Positions 1 through 10,297 of a stretch of DNA of 64,000 nucleotides are shown in pieces. Position 1 is the stretch's first letter. Every line of letters begins with the position of its first letter. The position numbers and the translations under genes are program-made. The DNA comes from Thelephora terrestris (taxonomy: Eukaryota > Basidiomycota > Agaricomycetes > Thelephorales > Thelephoraceae). The stretch covers positions 1,426,001 through 1,490,000 of the forward strand of contig WIUZ02000004.1 in NCBI GenBank assembly GCA_015956445.1, written 5' to 3'. A model generated the notes under the pieces. That model had not been told where the DNA came from, did no database searches, and saw only the letters and a program-made list of their open reading frames with translations.

Positions 1-50
1 GTGGGGAACACGTTCAGAATTCGAGAAGAGGAGAGGGTTCACTGACTTAC

Positions 51-1459
51 GCCAATGCCCAAACTTTGATGTCGGTGACCGCAAGTTTCAGTCCATGGAG
101 AACTCCTGAACCGGATCTCTCGGCTTCGTCAGGGTTGTCAACGAGACCAACGTCTTTCACAAGTCGACCCTGAGCAATGCGAAGCTCCCTTTCCGAGAGC
201 CATCTCGTACTGTGCGGGACTAGATCGGCTCCGCTCCAAAATGTTGTAAGGATGTATGGCTCACCTAGAAGGGTAATCCGCAAGGATGAACGGAACAAGG
301 AGCCCGAACGCGACGGTTATGGAACCTTCGATGATGAAAAGCTATAAACGATGAGCTGGCGCCTGCCAAGGTAGTGGGAGGGAACGAACCCATCGCCATC
401 CCCGGATGCCCCTAGCCCCCTCCATTCCACTCAGTACACCAGCGGCAATTAACCCGCCCAAACCTTGAGCCATCATGTTGCCTACATTCAATCTGCCGAG
501 ACGTGAGCCCAAGAAACAAGGCACGGCGTATTTGAGCTCGTACACCGCAATTCTGAAGCCGACTTCCTTCCTTGTATACCATCGGGAGAGGTAATAAATA
601 GCACCGGGATAGAACGCGGCCTCTGTGATAACCGTCAAGCCATGCTGATGGAAGAGAGATATACTTGCCTACAAAGCCCAGGAAGAAGCGACAGACGACA
701 ATCTGAGAGAAGTTGTTACAAAGCTGTTGTATGGATTAAATAAGTACCCGAACCGCTGGGGAAAGGTGGGGGGGTCTTACCGAAGTCAAAGCCGAGATCA
801 AGCCCCATGTGACGGTCACGAAAGCGAGGTACAGCCGAGGGGTCGGAACAGTATTCATAACCAAATTCGAGGGCACTTGCATCTATGTGCAGGGTCAGCG
901 CCAGTAGCGAACTCAGGGTTTCTATAAGCCTACGAAAATATAACCGGCAAAGAGGACGGACAACGAAGTGGCGTATTGTGTGTCATTGAGGTTCAAGTCC
1001 TGCTGGAGGCCCGCGAGGCGAGCATTGGCCAAATTGCTGCGCTGTGACGGTCTGTTAGTGGTACCTAATTCGGGGAGACGGAATGAATGGTTGGAGACTG
1101 ACGTCCTGTATATGAAATGGTTAATGGGCGGATCGGAACACGGTAGTGCCAGGAAATGCTTACGAGGAAGTTTAGGATGAACAACTGTGTTATATCAAGA
1201 ACTGCGTTAATCACTCCCCCTCAAGCCAAAAAGACAGGGGGCGAACGTACGATCATCAACACGGGCTGATGAACGCGACTCGGTACTCAATATTCGGTAA
1301 TCACGCGTTGGGAAAGCGGTCAGAGGGACTCACGAGACATCGGGTGTCGATTTTATTAACGAGGCGGCGTTCCTCGTGCTCGTCCCAGTCTCCGAGGGTG
1401 GCGGTTTCCTCAGGGGCTAAAGGGGAGGCGTTGGAATTGGCTGACTTGGAAGAAGTCAT
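51..1459 (-). CDS. MFS permease, Dal5/allantoate (ACS) family, 3' end outside window
   Basis: Proton-coupled uptake of a small organic anion (allantoate, nicotinate, pantothenate or sugar-acid type) across the plasma membrane is the usual role of this family; the substrate cannot be read here. Eleven exons are supported: 1334-1459, 1251-1265, 1164-1184, 1103-1105, 934-1041, 781-882, 669-723, 544-622, 390-492, 265-341 and 51-209; the gene then enters an intron and leaves the window. The start at 1459 begins MTSSKSANSN. The spliced product shows EERRLVNKIDTRCL, the family signature FLDRSNLANARLAGL, RFFLGFVEAAFYPGAIYYLS, a GLGGLIAAGVLSG loop, GWRWLFIIEG and STRWLSERE, all in ACS-family order. 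The intron at 623-668 uses a GC donor (GCAAGT), needed to keep the FVEAAF frame. About 282 residues are visible of roughly 480-520 expected. It is divergent from the aldolase at 1785. Family assignment is firm, substrate unknown. Confidence 0.85.
1103..1105 (-). other. 3-nt microexon (GAC, Asp) of the MFS permease
   Basis: Between the exon ending AACTTCCTC (1164) and the exon beginning CGCAGCAAT (1041) lie 122 nt. They contain an internal ...ATACAG/GAC/GTCAGT..., which splits the interval into introns of 58 nt (1106-1163) and 61 nt (1042-1102), both normal for this genome. Including GAC restores the near-invariant Asp of the LDRSN signature; skipping it gives LRSN with the frame intact. Confidence 0.7.
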
Positions 1460-1728
1460 CGCTTGGGTGTGCAGGGTCGGCCACCAAGCGGACCGGGGAA
1501 CGGAGTGCGCTCTTAGTGAAAGACGACGGCGAACCCGAACAAGGGACGCTCAACCTGACCCACTCACTGCGAGATGTCCGCCGACAGATCATGACATGGG
1601 CGCAATTCAAATCGCATCATGTCGCTCTCGGCTTCTTTGCTTTCCCGAAAAGGAAAGGACGTGCCGAGAGCACCAGCGACCAATTGGAATGGAAATGTGA
1701 TCGGGAGGATCTGTTCCGCACCATCTGA

Positions 1729-1738
1729 TATATATAAA
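1729..1738 (+). promoter_or_regulatory. TATA box of the aldolase gene
   Basis: TATATATAAA lies 47-56 bp before the ATG at 1785, inside the 325-bp divergent spacer (1460-1784) between the permease and the aldolase. The rest of the spacer shows no other clear element. Confidence 0.55.
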
Positions 1739-1784
1739 TCACACTTCAGTTCTTTCTTGGTCCCGTATCAGAATCCGCTTCAGA

Positions 1785-3086
1785 ATGCCCCCCGGTAACT
1801 TTGGGCTCCATAAACTCCTCCGGGACGGCAGGGAGGCAAAGAAACCTATCGTTGGTATGTCGCAATAGATTCTATTCGATAGGTGATCCTCACGATCGCT
1901 TCGCTCGTCTGAACTGTAGGTTCCTGGCTGATGCTGCCTGGAGCATCCCTCGCGAGGATGATCGCACAGATGGGTTTCGACGTGAGCATTACCCTGCTTA
2001 TTGACCCTGTTTTATCCAGGGGGTCCCTGACTTGTTTCCCGGAAGTTCGTGATCGTTGACACCGAACATGGGAACATCGCAGATGCAGAAATGCACATCG
2101 CGGTAGGGATGATCGCATCTCAGGGTGTAAGCCCTGTGGTTCGAATACCCGCCCCAGAGAACTGGATCGTTAAACGCACTCTCGATACTGGTGGTCAGTG
2201 GATTCCCTCACGTAAATTGCCTGCGAAGTTAAGGTCCTTCAAAAGCCCACGCGATACTTTGCCCACTGATGTCTAGTGCTGTAGGCCTTTATTTATCAGG
2301 AAGGAATGTCTCTGCTGACCCTTGTTTTTCAGGAAGAAGCCCGAGCGCTTGTTTCCTTTGCGAAATTCCCAATTCCCCGTAGCCAACAAGGTCCTGGAGT
2401 TTTCTCCGGCATCAGGGGTGTCGGTTCTCCCTTCGCCCCAGCAGCCTTCGGACAAACCCCCAGAGAATACACCGCCACCGCCAACGACAACATCCTCATT
2501 GCTGTCCAAATCGAGTCTGTGGAAGGTCTGAACAACTGCGAGGAGATCGCCAAGGTCGACGGGATCGGTATGTTGCAACCCTGATTTATTTTCTCACGCA
2601 TCCGGCAGGTTCGCTGATCTTTCGTCCAGACATGCTTTTTGTCGGGTAAGAAACGCTCCACGCTCGCACAGGCCCATTCGTGGTTTACGTCTTGGAATCT
2701 TCAGACCCAATGATCTAGCATCATCGATGGGATTCGTCTCGAGCGACCATCCGAATATACCTGAGGTTCAGGAGGCGATCGCCCGTGTCCTAGCAGCTGC
2801 AAAAGCAGCCGACAAATACGCCGGAATGGTGTGTTTCCCATCATATCGCATGAAAACTGAGCCAAGAATAACGCTAACCCTATTCCCATTAGTTCTGCTT
2901 GACAGCGGACGAAGTGGAGCGACGATTCGAACAAGGGTGTAAGTGAACGAACTGCCCTCGGTCGACAACACCGACATTGATTTTAACCCAGTCGACTTTA
3001 TGAACCTTGGAGCTGACATCATCGCGCTTACCATCTGGAATGGAACCGAGCTGGACAAGATCAGCCACCTCCGGCAAAGGAAATGA
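1785..3086 (+). CDS. HpcH/HpaI-type aldolase (phosphoenolpyruvate/pyruvate domain superfamily)
   Basis: Predicted metal-dependent class II pyruvate aldolase, cleaving 4-hydroxy-2-oxo acids (2,4-dihydroxyheptenedioate or sugar-acid type) to pyruvate and an aldehyde. Nine exons: 1785-1854, 1920-1981, 2046-2193, 2246-2280, 2333-2567, 2630-2645 (16 nt), 2705-2828, 2893-2938 and 2992-3086, giving 276 aa, normal for the family. Seen in order: LMLPGASLARMIAQMGFD, VIVDTEHGNIADAE with the active-site His, VVRIPAPEN with the substrate Arg, AVQIESVEGLNN with the metal-binding Glu, FVGPNDLASSMG with the metal-binding Asp, and NLGADIIALTIWNG. No targeting signal is obvious, so probably cytosolic. It diverges from a permease and sits next to a Zn2Cys6 regulator, which suggests catabolism of an imported acid. 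The exact substrate is unknown. Confidence 0.88.
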
Positions 3087-3400
3087 TCAAAACAGTGGGT
3101 TTACTAAGGTCGGTGACACAATCGAATGTATACCAGGATAAGTCAAGATTTCAACAAGTCCTGTACTATCGTACGTATTTACTACTAAGAGAAGCAAACA
3201 GTCTAAGAACCAAGAAAGCTGGGCTGCGGCACCGATAACAAGGATCAAACGTCAAAAGCCTTGATGGCAAGGAAAAGGGGGATGGAGACAGGATACGAGT
3301 ACAAAACGCTGCTAGGTCGGATAAATAATTCCAGATAAGTGATAAACTGATCGTGCTTGGGTGGTAAGGTACCACGAAAACAAGATAGGTGTCCCTAAAT
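3087..3400. other. convergent 3' spacer
   Basis: This separates the stop of the aldolase (+) from the stop of the Zn2Cys6 gene (-). Open reading in this stretch belongs to the untranslated tail of the minus-strand gene. I see no gene or repeat. Confidence 0.5.
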
Positions 3401-6400
3401 TCATACAGGACCAAGATGCGAACCAGCCTGACCATACAGTTGCCACAGCATTTGGCCGTTCTCCTCGTAATGTGTACGGAGCTGTTCATTTTGAGGTCGG
3501 AACACGCTACCCAAGACCGCATAAACATCTTCGCCCAGGAAATCATAGCCTGAGAAGGGCAGCCCATCGATCTCCCGGCCAGCAGAAAGGGCATTGAGAT
3601 CCAACGATATCCTTGGCGCGTCTTGGTATTGAGGATGTTGGGCGGGCACAACAGGGTTGCCCTGCTGGACAACCGGTAGGACCTGTCCGATGCCAGCACT
3701 TGGTACTTGCCCAGAAACGCGTTGTGTATTGAATCGATGCTGATACTGTGGCTGTTGCTCTTGAACATCATGGTCGACCGGTGTCCTGACGTTTGACAAC
3801 CGTTGCAGGGCAATAGGGTCCGGTGAGGAACGCTCATTTTTGCCTTCGTTTTGAGGTCGGTTCCCGGTGAATTGTGGACCACCACTCTCCCTCCAAGGAT
3901 TCGGTTGAGGAGCCCATGAGTCATACTGTGGCTGTGGACCGTCGAGTCGTGGACGTGAACGTAAGTCCGCAACCTCGAACTCATCAGGAAATTTGCGCTT
4001 CCCCTGGGTATTTTCTGGAGCAGAGCTAGTAAAGGCCCTTCCACTGGAGGGTTACGTATTAGATGAAGACGCGCTTGATACTCAATCACTGAATACCTTG
4101 ATTCCCCTCTAGTCGTCTGTAGGGCATCCAAAGCGGACAGGCCACCATAATGTCTTGTTTTGACGACATACAGAAGATCGGAGACGATCTCCTTGCAACG
4201 TTTTGCGCCGTTCCATATCCCCTCCATACCTTCCAACAATTTGACGCACTTTTCCGCGTCCACGATGACGGCCTCGACGAGGCTAGCCTGACGTCCATAC
4301 GCAACGCAACGCAACAACAGAACGCCGCTCAACGTAATATATTGGACGGCGAATGCAAGATGGTGAGACGTTGGCAACATCTGTATATGGTCAGGATATT
4401 TGCCCAAATCTAGAAACACAAAAGATGACAGACCTCTTTGACCATCTCCCCGATGCGGAGACCTGCAGGAACAGAAAAGAGATCAGGCCCGATAGCAAGG
4501 AAATCACGAGCTACTTACAGCTCTTAGCAGCGCTTATGCACTGTTTGAGGGACGATAGGTCATCGGCTGACGTGTTAGAGTCGGGAATGAATGGACGATC
4601 TATAGGTCGCTCAGGTCGTTAGAAATAAGCAGGATCCAGGCGAGCAATATCCTGAAAATTGGGAGGGGTACACGTACGCAGATTGATAATCGCAGAATAA
4701 TACACAAAAGACGCAGTCAAGAACAACGCCAACATCTTGGTGTTCTTCTTGTCGTTTGCCGCATTCCTTACGTTTTCAGGCAGATTCTCGCTCCATTCCG
4801 CCAACTCCCGATCCAGCTCGCATACCGTTTGGTTCATCTGATCATCTTTCGATGGATCCTCAATCTTCGACGATTGCACCTGCCGAACGATCTTCCCCGC
4901 AATGATGTAGATTTTGGTTAACCTGGGGTATAACAGGTGAGCGGCTGCTGTCCTTGGAGATGAAAATTATCCACCAAGATGACCGAGAAAGACGAAGCCG
5001 GGAGCCAGGCAAATGGCCAGAAATACCGAAAACTCCGTGGGGGAAACTTACCATATGAATCCCGTCATGAAGTTCTCCCCAGGGGAGGGAGTGTTGCCTT
5101 CGATGGTACTCTGGAGCTGCCCATCGTCAAGTTGGGTGGCTGAAGGGGGAAAGGCATCGGCGTTAATACCCCTCAGTAGCAAGTATTACGAGGGCTTACG
5201 AAGTTCAACATCGCAGTCGTCATCGTTAGCCCCGCTTGGCCGCCCGAGGGCCATCGACAGAACACGGTCGAGCCCATATACACACCACCAAACCCGCCTT
5301 CGAATCTCTTTCTGGAGCGAACTGAGTTGAAGTCTCCTTGGCGATCTCTAAGGCCATTGGTAAGGTGTCGTAGAAAACAAACGGAGGCGGTAGGCATCGA
5401 CGTACGTGCAAACCAATATCTTGCGCCCTCCTCAGCGCCTGTCCCGCATTTATCCAACTGGTCGCGAGCGCTACACGTGGAAAATTTGAGTCAGCGGCTC
5501 CCGAAACGACAGAAATCGAAGTGTGTACACGTACTGTTCCAGCTGGCGTTACAGATCGCCTGTAGCGCGAGAGCTTGTACGCTGGAGGAGAGAGGGGGAA
5601 CTTATATCAGCACAATGCCTGACCGGCAACCCACGGGTCCACTGGGTAATGAAAAAGGTAGGCTCACTGTTCGATCTGGCTTGCTCCCGAGCTCATCCAA
5701 AAGAGGACTTGCGAACGCTCATAATAACTAGGAAGAAAAGACATTCAGCAATCACCTTTCTCAATTCAAACTGGTTAGCAATACAGATCACGACGCCCCA
5801 GCAGGCGGATCGGAACTGAAAACGGAAAAGTACAAGTAACGGGAAATGATTTTTTACTCACTCCATCCCGTGGTATTGTGGCGGCGGATCTATCGGATTC
5901 ACAGGAGGTGGCGGCCGAGACGGATTCTTGTCCTTCGCCGACTTGGCTTTCATCGTTGACGCGCAAGCGAAAACGGCAAAGAGGCACGACAAGAAGGGGT
6001 GGTTTCCATACCCCTTGTTTGCAGCGTGTGCCTCCATCACCTCGATGTACGTTTTCACAAAGGATTGTTGATGCAGAATAGGAAAGGTGTGGTGGATGCT
6101 CGTGAAGTAGGTTGTGATCTGTACGTGCGCATGAGCTTGCGTGAGAAATGGAATGAGCATCGGAAAGGCAGAATGTGGAGCAGATTCCGACGCCAGGAGA
6201 AACCATCAATCAGATTTCTATCTATATAGGGGGAAAGAGGCCCCGGGGAATGCGGAAAAGTCCCGGTCACTCGACTCACCAGTTCATCGGCGACAGAGGC
6301 TGGAGGGAAGATGAGCTGTTCAGGAAGTGGCCTTGGGGGAGAGTAAATCTAAAAAGTTTAATGTGTGAGGTCTTTTAGGAAGAGACCCACAATGTTTCAA

Positions 6401-7830
6401 CTCTTCTGAACTGATAGTTGGGCTTAAAAAAAGGCAGTTCCGCCTCCACGGTCGCCTTTGGCATCCTATCTGATAGGCTGGAAGCTGGAGACCCAGCCAA
6501 CGGCGCGGAATCGTTCAACGAATTCAGTGCTTCCACGAACATCATAGAGGACGTCCCCCCTATGAACCTGGAGGCCCGCGTCAACGATCTTGCGCGGAGA
6601 AAGCAGGTAAATGATGCGCACCGTAGATTACCATACGAGTCTTTGGCCACGAAGGAGAATCGATCTGACCACCTTTCGTTCGCACCGTCAACGTCATCAT
6701 CCAGTAGCCTATCTACCGCAGGACTACTGGTCCGACTTGTTAACCTGCCGCTCGTCCCACTCATCCCTGCGCCTCCACTTCCTCCACTGTTCGGATATTG
6801 GGTGAGCTTCTGCAAGGTTTTCGAGGGTACATATGGTCCCCCCTCGAGGGCAGGTTGATGGGCACCGTGTGAATGTGGGAGCAGATAAGACTGAATCATG
6901 GGCGCCGAAGGCCTTTGCGAGGGAGTGGTATCAGCCGGGTGCGAGGTGGACGAAGATGCGACAGTAGCGACAGGAGCATTATCTGTCTCCGGAGAGCCCC
7001 GGAAACTAGATATTACAATCACAGGTCGGTAAGAAAGGCAGAGACGGAGTGGAAGACTGGTTGACCCACGGCAACTTTTGATCGTCACCTTGCATCCACC
7101 TTTCGAACGCCTGCGTCATAGGTGTCAGGCGTCGGACAGCGTCTTCGACACGGGCAAGGCGATTTTCGATCGCATCTTCGACGTGCGCGAGCCTGTTTTC
7201 GATAGTGATGGCATACCTGGATCGATAAGCGCGAGGGTGAGCGGGCGACGGACTAAGCGATCAGCGTGATGAGTGGGCTCACTGTCTCGCGCTGGCAGCA
7301 TTGTCGTTGATCTCCTTGACTGTAGCACAGAGAGAGTCAGTTCCGAAGGTAAATTGGACCCGGAATAGACGCACAGCTGCATGTTTTCCCCGAAGTAATG
7401 CAATAAGCACACGGTTCCTTTGCGTTCGAAGTCTGTTAACCTTGTGCTTGTATCGGAAATAAAGAGAGTCGTTACCTGACCATCACACTTGATCTGCGGA
7501 ATGCACGAGCATCGCCATGTGAAAGATTGCGACGTGAGCAGATGGTTATGCGGAAATGAAACCAAGATAGTCTCGGAAGTTTCATGTTTTAAAATGAGAT
7601 AAGGCGGATGGGGACGAACCTTTCGTTTTCTGCAGACCTCGCAAGCTCTCCAGACCCTGGCCCGTGCGACCTTTGCTGGGCTATAATGCGGGAAAATGCC
7701 GCGTGAGGGAGTAATGATGAGCCGTAATTAAGCGGCCGGGTCAGTTCTCTCCTGAGCTCAACTCTCAAAGCGAAATCGATACGGACCCATCTTCCCGCTT
7801 CGACGCGGGGGTGCTATCTTGTTGAGACAT
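3401..7830 (-). CDS. Zn2Cys6 transcription factor with Fungal_trans (MHR) domain
   Basis: Nuclear DNA-binding regulator of the Gal4 type. Exon 1 (7787-7830, MSQQDSTPASKREDG) is the likeliest start, but this end is the least certain. Exons 7620-7680, 7476-7493 and 7375-7432 assemble the zinc cluster as C-x2-C-x6-C-x10-C-x2-C-x6-C (CEVCRKRKIKCDGQ, then PCAYCITSGKTC). A heptad-like segment follows (NRLAHVEDAIENRLARVEDA, about 7100-7230), then a Ser/Pro-rich linker with SYGNLRFIGGTSS. The regulatory domain shows TSIHHTFPILHQQSFVK (about 6100) and RRRVWWCVYGLDRVLSMALG (about 5250), the hallmark of Fungal_trans PF04082. The C-terminus is Gln/Pro-rich and ends HLGPV at 3401. About 20 short exons; internal joins between 3800 and 5900 were not all resolved. 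It may control the adjacent permease and aldolase. Confidence 0.8.
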
Positions 7831-8233
7831 TGAGAAACGCGGGTCGGAGGTGAACCGCCCGGTGAGCAGAAGTCAGTCACTATTTGGGGGACGACAAAGC
7901 GCGGGAGGGCGAGTCGGGGGGAGGTCGAGATCGCTTTCGTTGGGTGAGGCAGGAAAGAACGAGATGCGGAGGAGAGGAAGTGCGTGGAACGGATACGAAT
8001 ATCTTGCAACCTGCACCACCTGGGAGTTGGGCTCCGTAAGCACTGGACGGATTCAGGGGCTTCTCCGATCAGACTCGGCGTCAACTTTCATTATCCACTC
8101 GCGACCAGGCAAGCGGCAAGATAAGCAGACGCAACTCACTAGAGCAGCTGAGAGCAACATAGTTTTATAGGTATCACGATAACATACAGAAAATTTACCC
8201 CGATATCTACAATACATCGCAAAAGAGACACAA
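7831..8233. other. spacer: promoter of the Zn2Cys6 gene and 3' tail of the bHLH gene
   Basis: A tandem minus-strand arrangement. Short open frames here have no recognisable similarity, and no repeat was seen. Confidence 0.45.
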
Positions 8234-9998
8234 TCACTCATTGCCTTCATCACCTTCCAAAATGTCCGAAACCGAGCCCGACATGATTGACCCTTCCTTC
8301 TCGTGCGCGTCCAAGTCCCAGTCCAAGTCAAGGTCGCAGCCTCCGTCGATGCCTTCTGGTAGTAACAGGCTAAGCCTCCGAACTTCCGTCCGCAGCTTTT
8401 CTATTTCAACGTCCCGCCTCTCTACGCGGCCCTTGAGGACGCGGATGTAGTCGTTTCCGTAACGCAGCAGCTGAAGCTTGCTGACACTCGTGTTGGGTCC
8501 TCCCCCAGGGCGCGGGGGACCGCGTGGAGGCATAGCGCCAGGTAAAAGCGGTTCTACGCTGCCTTCGTCGGAGGGCAGCGGTATTGGGGGGAGGAGGAAC
8601 CGCAGATCATCGAAAGAAGTCTTCAGGGAATCCCTTCGCTTCTGCTCGGCATCTTTGTGAGAAGTCTTCTTAACCACAACAGGTGGCTGCGGCTGCACAG
8701 GAGCGACTTCGGCTGCATATCCTCACGTCACACCGATGTTTTTCCTTGGAGTCGATGAAGACAAACCTGGTAGGATGGGTTTCAAGTTTGGGCTCACAAC
8801 GGCCGATTTTTTGGCGGCCTTTGAGTCTATGACGGGCTTGATTTTGGGGGTGGAAGTCACCTTGTTCTTCTTGTCACTAGCCCGAGGTTTCGGAGGGACG
8901 AGGCTGCTATTGACACCAAGTCGGCCGAGGTTCATGATGCTTGCAGGCGTGACAGGAGCAATGGTTTGTTCTGCATCAGCCAAGACGACCCTCTTTGGCT
9001 CTCCATTTGAAATGTCGTTGGGGGGTGATGAATCAGCCTGCGGTGGCATGGAGAAGTCATGGCCTGATAAACCGGCGCCTGTCAAGTTTGAAGTGATGGC
9101 CGTTGGCGTTGAGGTCGCAGACTTAGTAGCACGTTTACGGGTTACGAGCGAAGCGATTGAGGACCTTCGTTTAGAAGCAGGCTTATTCGAAGAATCTTCG
9201 TCACTGGGGGATGCACTTCGCTTGTTGGTGATGATGGAAGCCGGGGGTTGTTGAGTATAAGCCCCGAGCCATGGACTTGTTAGGGGAGATACATCAAAAT
9301 CTGTATCTGCAGCCATAGAAGTCATTTGAAATGCGATGTTGGCGGGCGCGGAGTTTGATAGCTGGTGCATGTGTGAACTAGATATTGGTGATCTGGCCTG
9401 GGGGAAGTGATGGAGTGTGGACATCGGGAACGATGGGGTCGGTTGCTGGAGCATCATCGGGGACACATACTCGTGGTTCGCCTGAGCACGTAGCTCGGTG
9501 GAGGGGGCTGAAGGGGAGGACAAGATTCCATGATAGGTAGTGGAAGACGAGAGAGTGAATCCTTACCAGGGGTCGGCAGACCGTGTAGATGTTGAGGGTG
9601 GGCCCGTTGGGAATCAATCGGGCTGGAATTTGGCAGCTGGGCGGATTGCACAGTTCGTGGGGTGGCATTCAGTATTTCCATCTGCGCAATCTTTGTGAGC
9701 GGAGACAAGGTGCGAGGGGGCGAAGACGGACCTGCTGCTGGAATATCTGTTGTTGGAGCTGATGCAACTGCTGCAGCTGCTGGATTTTAACCTGTTGTTC
9801 CCATAAGAAACTGGAGCTGCCGTTGTTTTGCATGGGGAAGTTCTGTTGTTCGCTGGAAGATGGCAAGGGTTCCGGGATGCTCTGGGAATTCTGGAAGGAC
9901 TGGCCATTGAAAAAGTCCGGATCAGGACTTGGTTGTTGGCCCTCCTGCGGAAAGAGAGCCGCGATAAAGTCTTTTTGACGGAGTTGATCCGTATGCAT
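8234..9998 (-). CDS. bHLH transcription factor with a long helix-loop-helix loop
   Basis: Four exons (9732-9998, 9567-9690, 8767-9507, 8234-8712) give 536 aa in one frame, starting MHTDQLRQKDFIAALFPQEG. The N-terminal half is Gln-, Ser- and Pro-rich, including a QQL/QQI run near 9740-9800, typical of activation regions. A basic stretch (PASKRRSSIASLVTRKRATK) may be a nuclear signal. The C-terminal bHLH begins SHKDAEQKRRDSLKTSFDDL; the His, Glu and Arg of the basic region match E-box-binding factors such as MLX and Max relatives. Helix 2 is VSKLQLLRYGNDYIRVLKGR and runs into a short zipper-like VERRDVEIEKLRTEVRRL. The loop between the helices is Pro/Gly-rich and about 35-40 residues, far above the common 5-15. 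The last residues are acidic. Targets are unknown. Confidence 0.8.
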
Positions 9999-10297
9999 AG
10001 CTGGTGGATGTCGAGGATGGGGGAGGAGGTGAGCAAACGGTCTTAGTGCTGGTGGTCGGACCGCAAAGGCGACCGAGGTAAATCCGACTAAAAATTCGGG
10101 TGAAAAATGGAGAAAATATTAAAAGCCGATGGTGGCCGGGACCGGTGAGCCTGGGTGAACCACTTATTACGTCAGCAATTTTCTCACAGCAACCACCTTA
10201 ACCCTCTCCCGCCTGGTAACCATTTCTGCACGCTTGGTCGAGCCAGATCTTGTTCAGGTGCTGGATCGTGCTAGAGGCTACTTTCAGACTTTTTACC

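Noticed and set aside
2125-2160. GGTTCGAAT, a tRNA T-loop-like string
   Set aside because: It lies inside the aldolase coding frame (VVRIPAPE) and no acceptor or anticodon stem can be paired around it.
3166-4419. 417-codon minus-strand frame as a single exon
   Set aside because: Its first third is genuine Zn2Cys6-factor sequence, but the downstream conserved-looking Gln/Pro-rich sequence ending at 3401 is in another frame, so it is split by introns.
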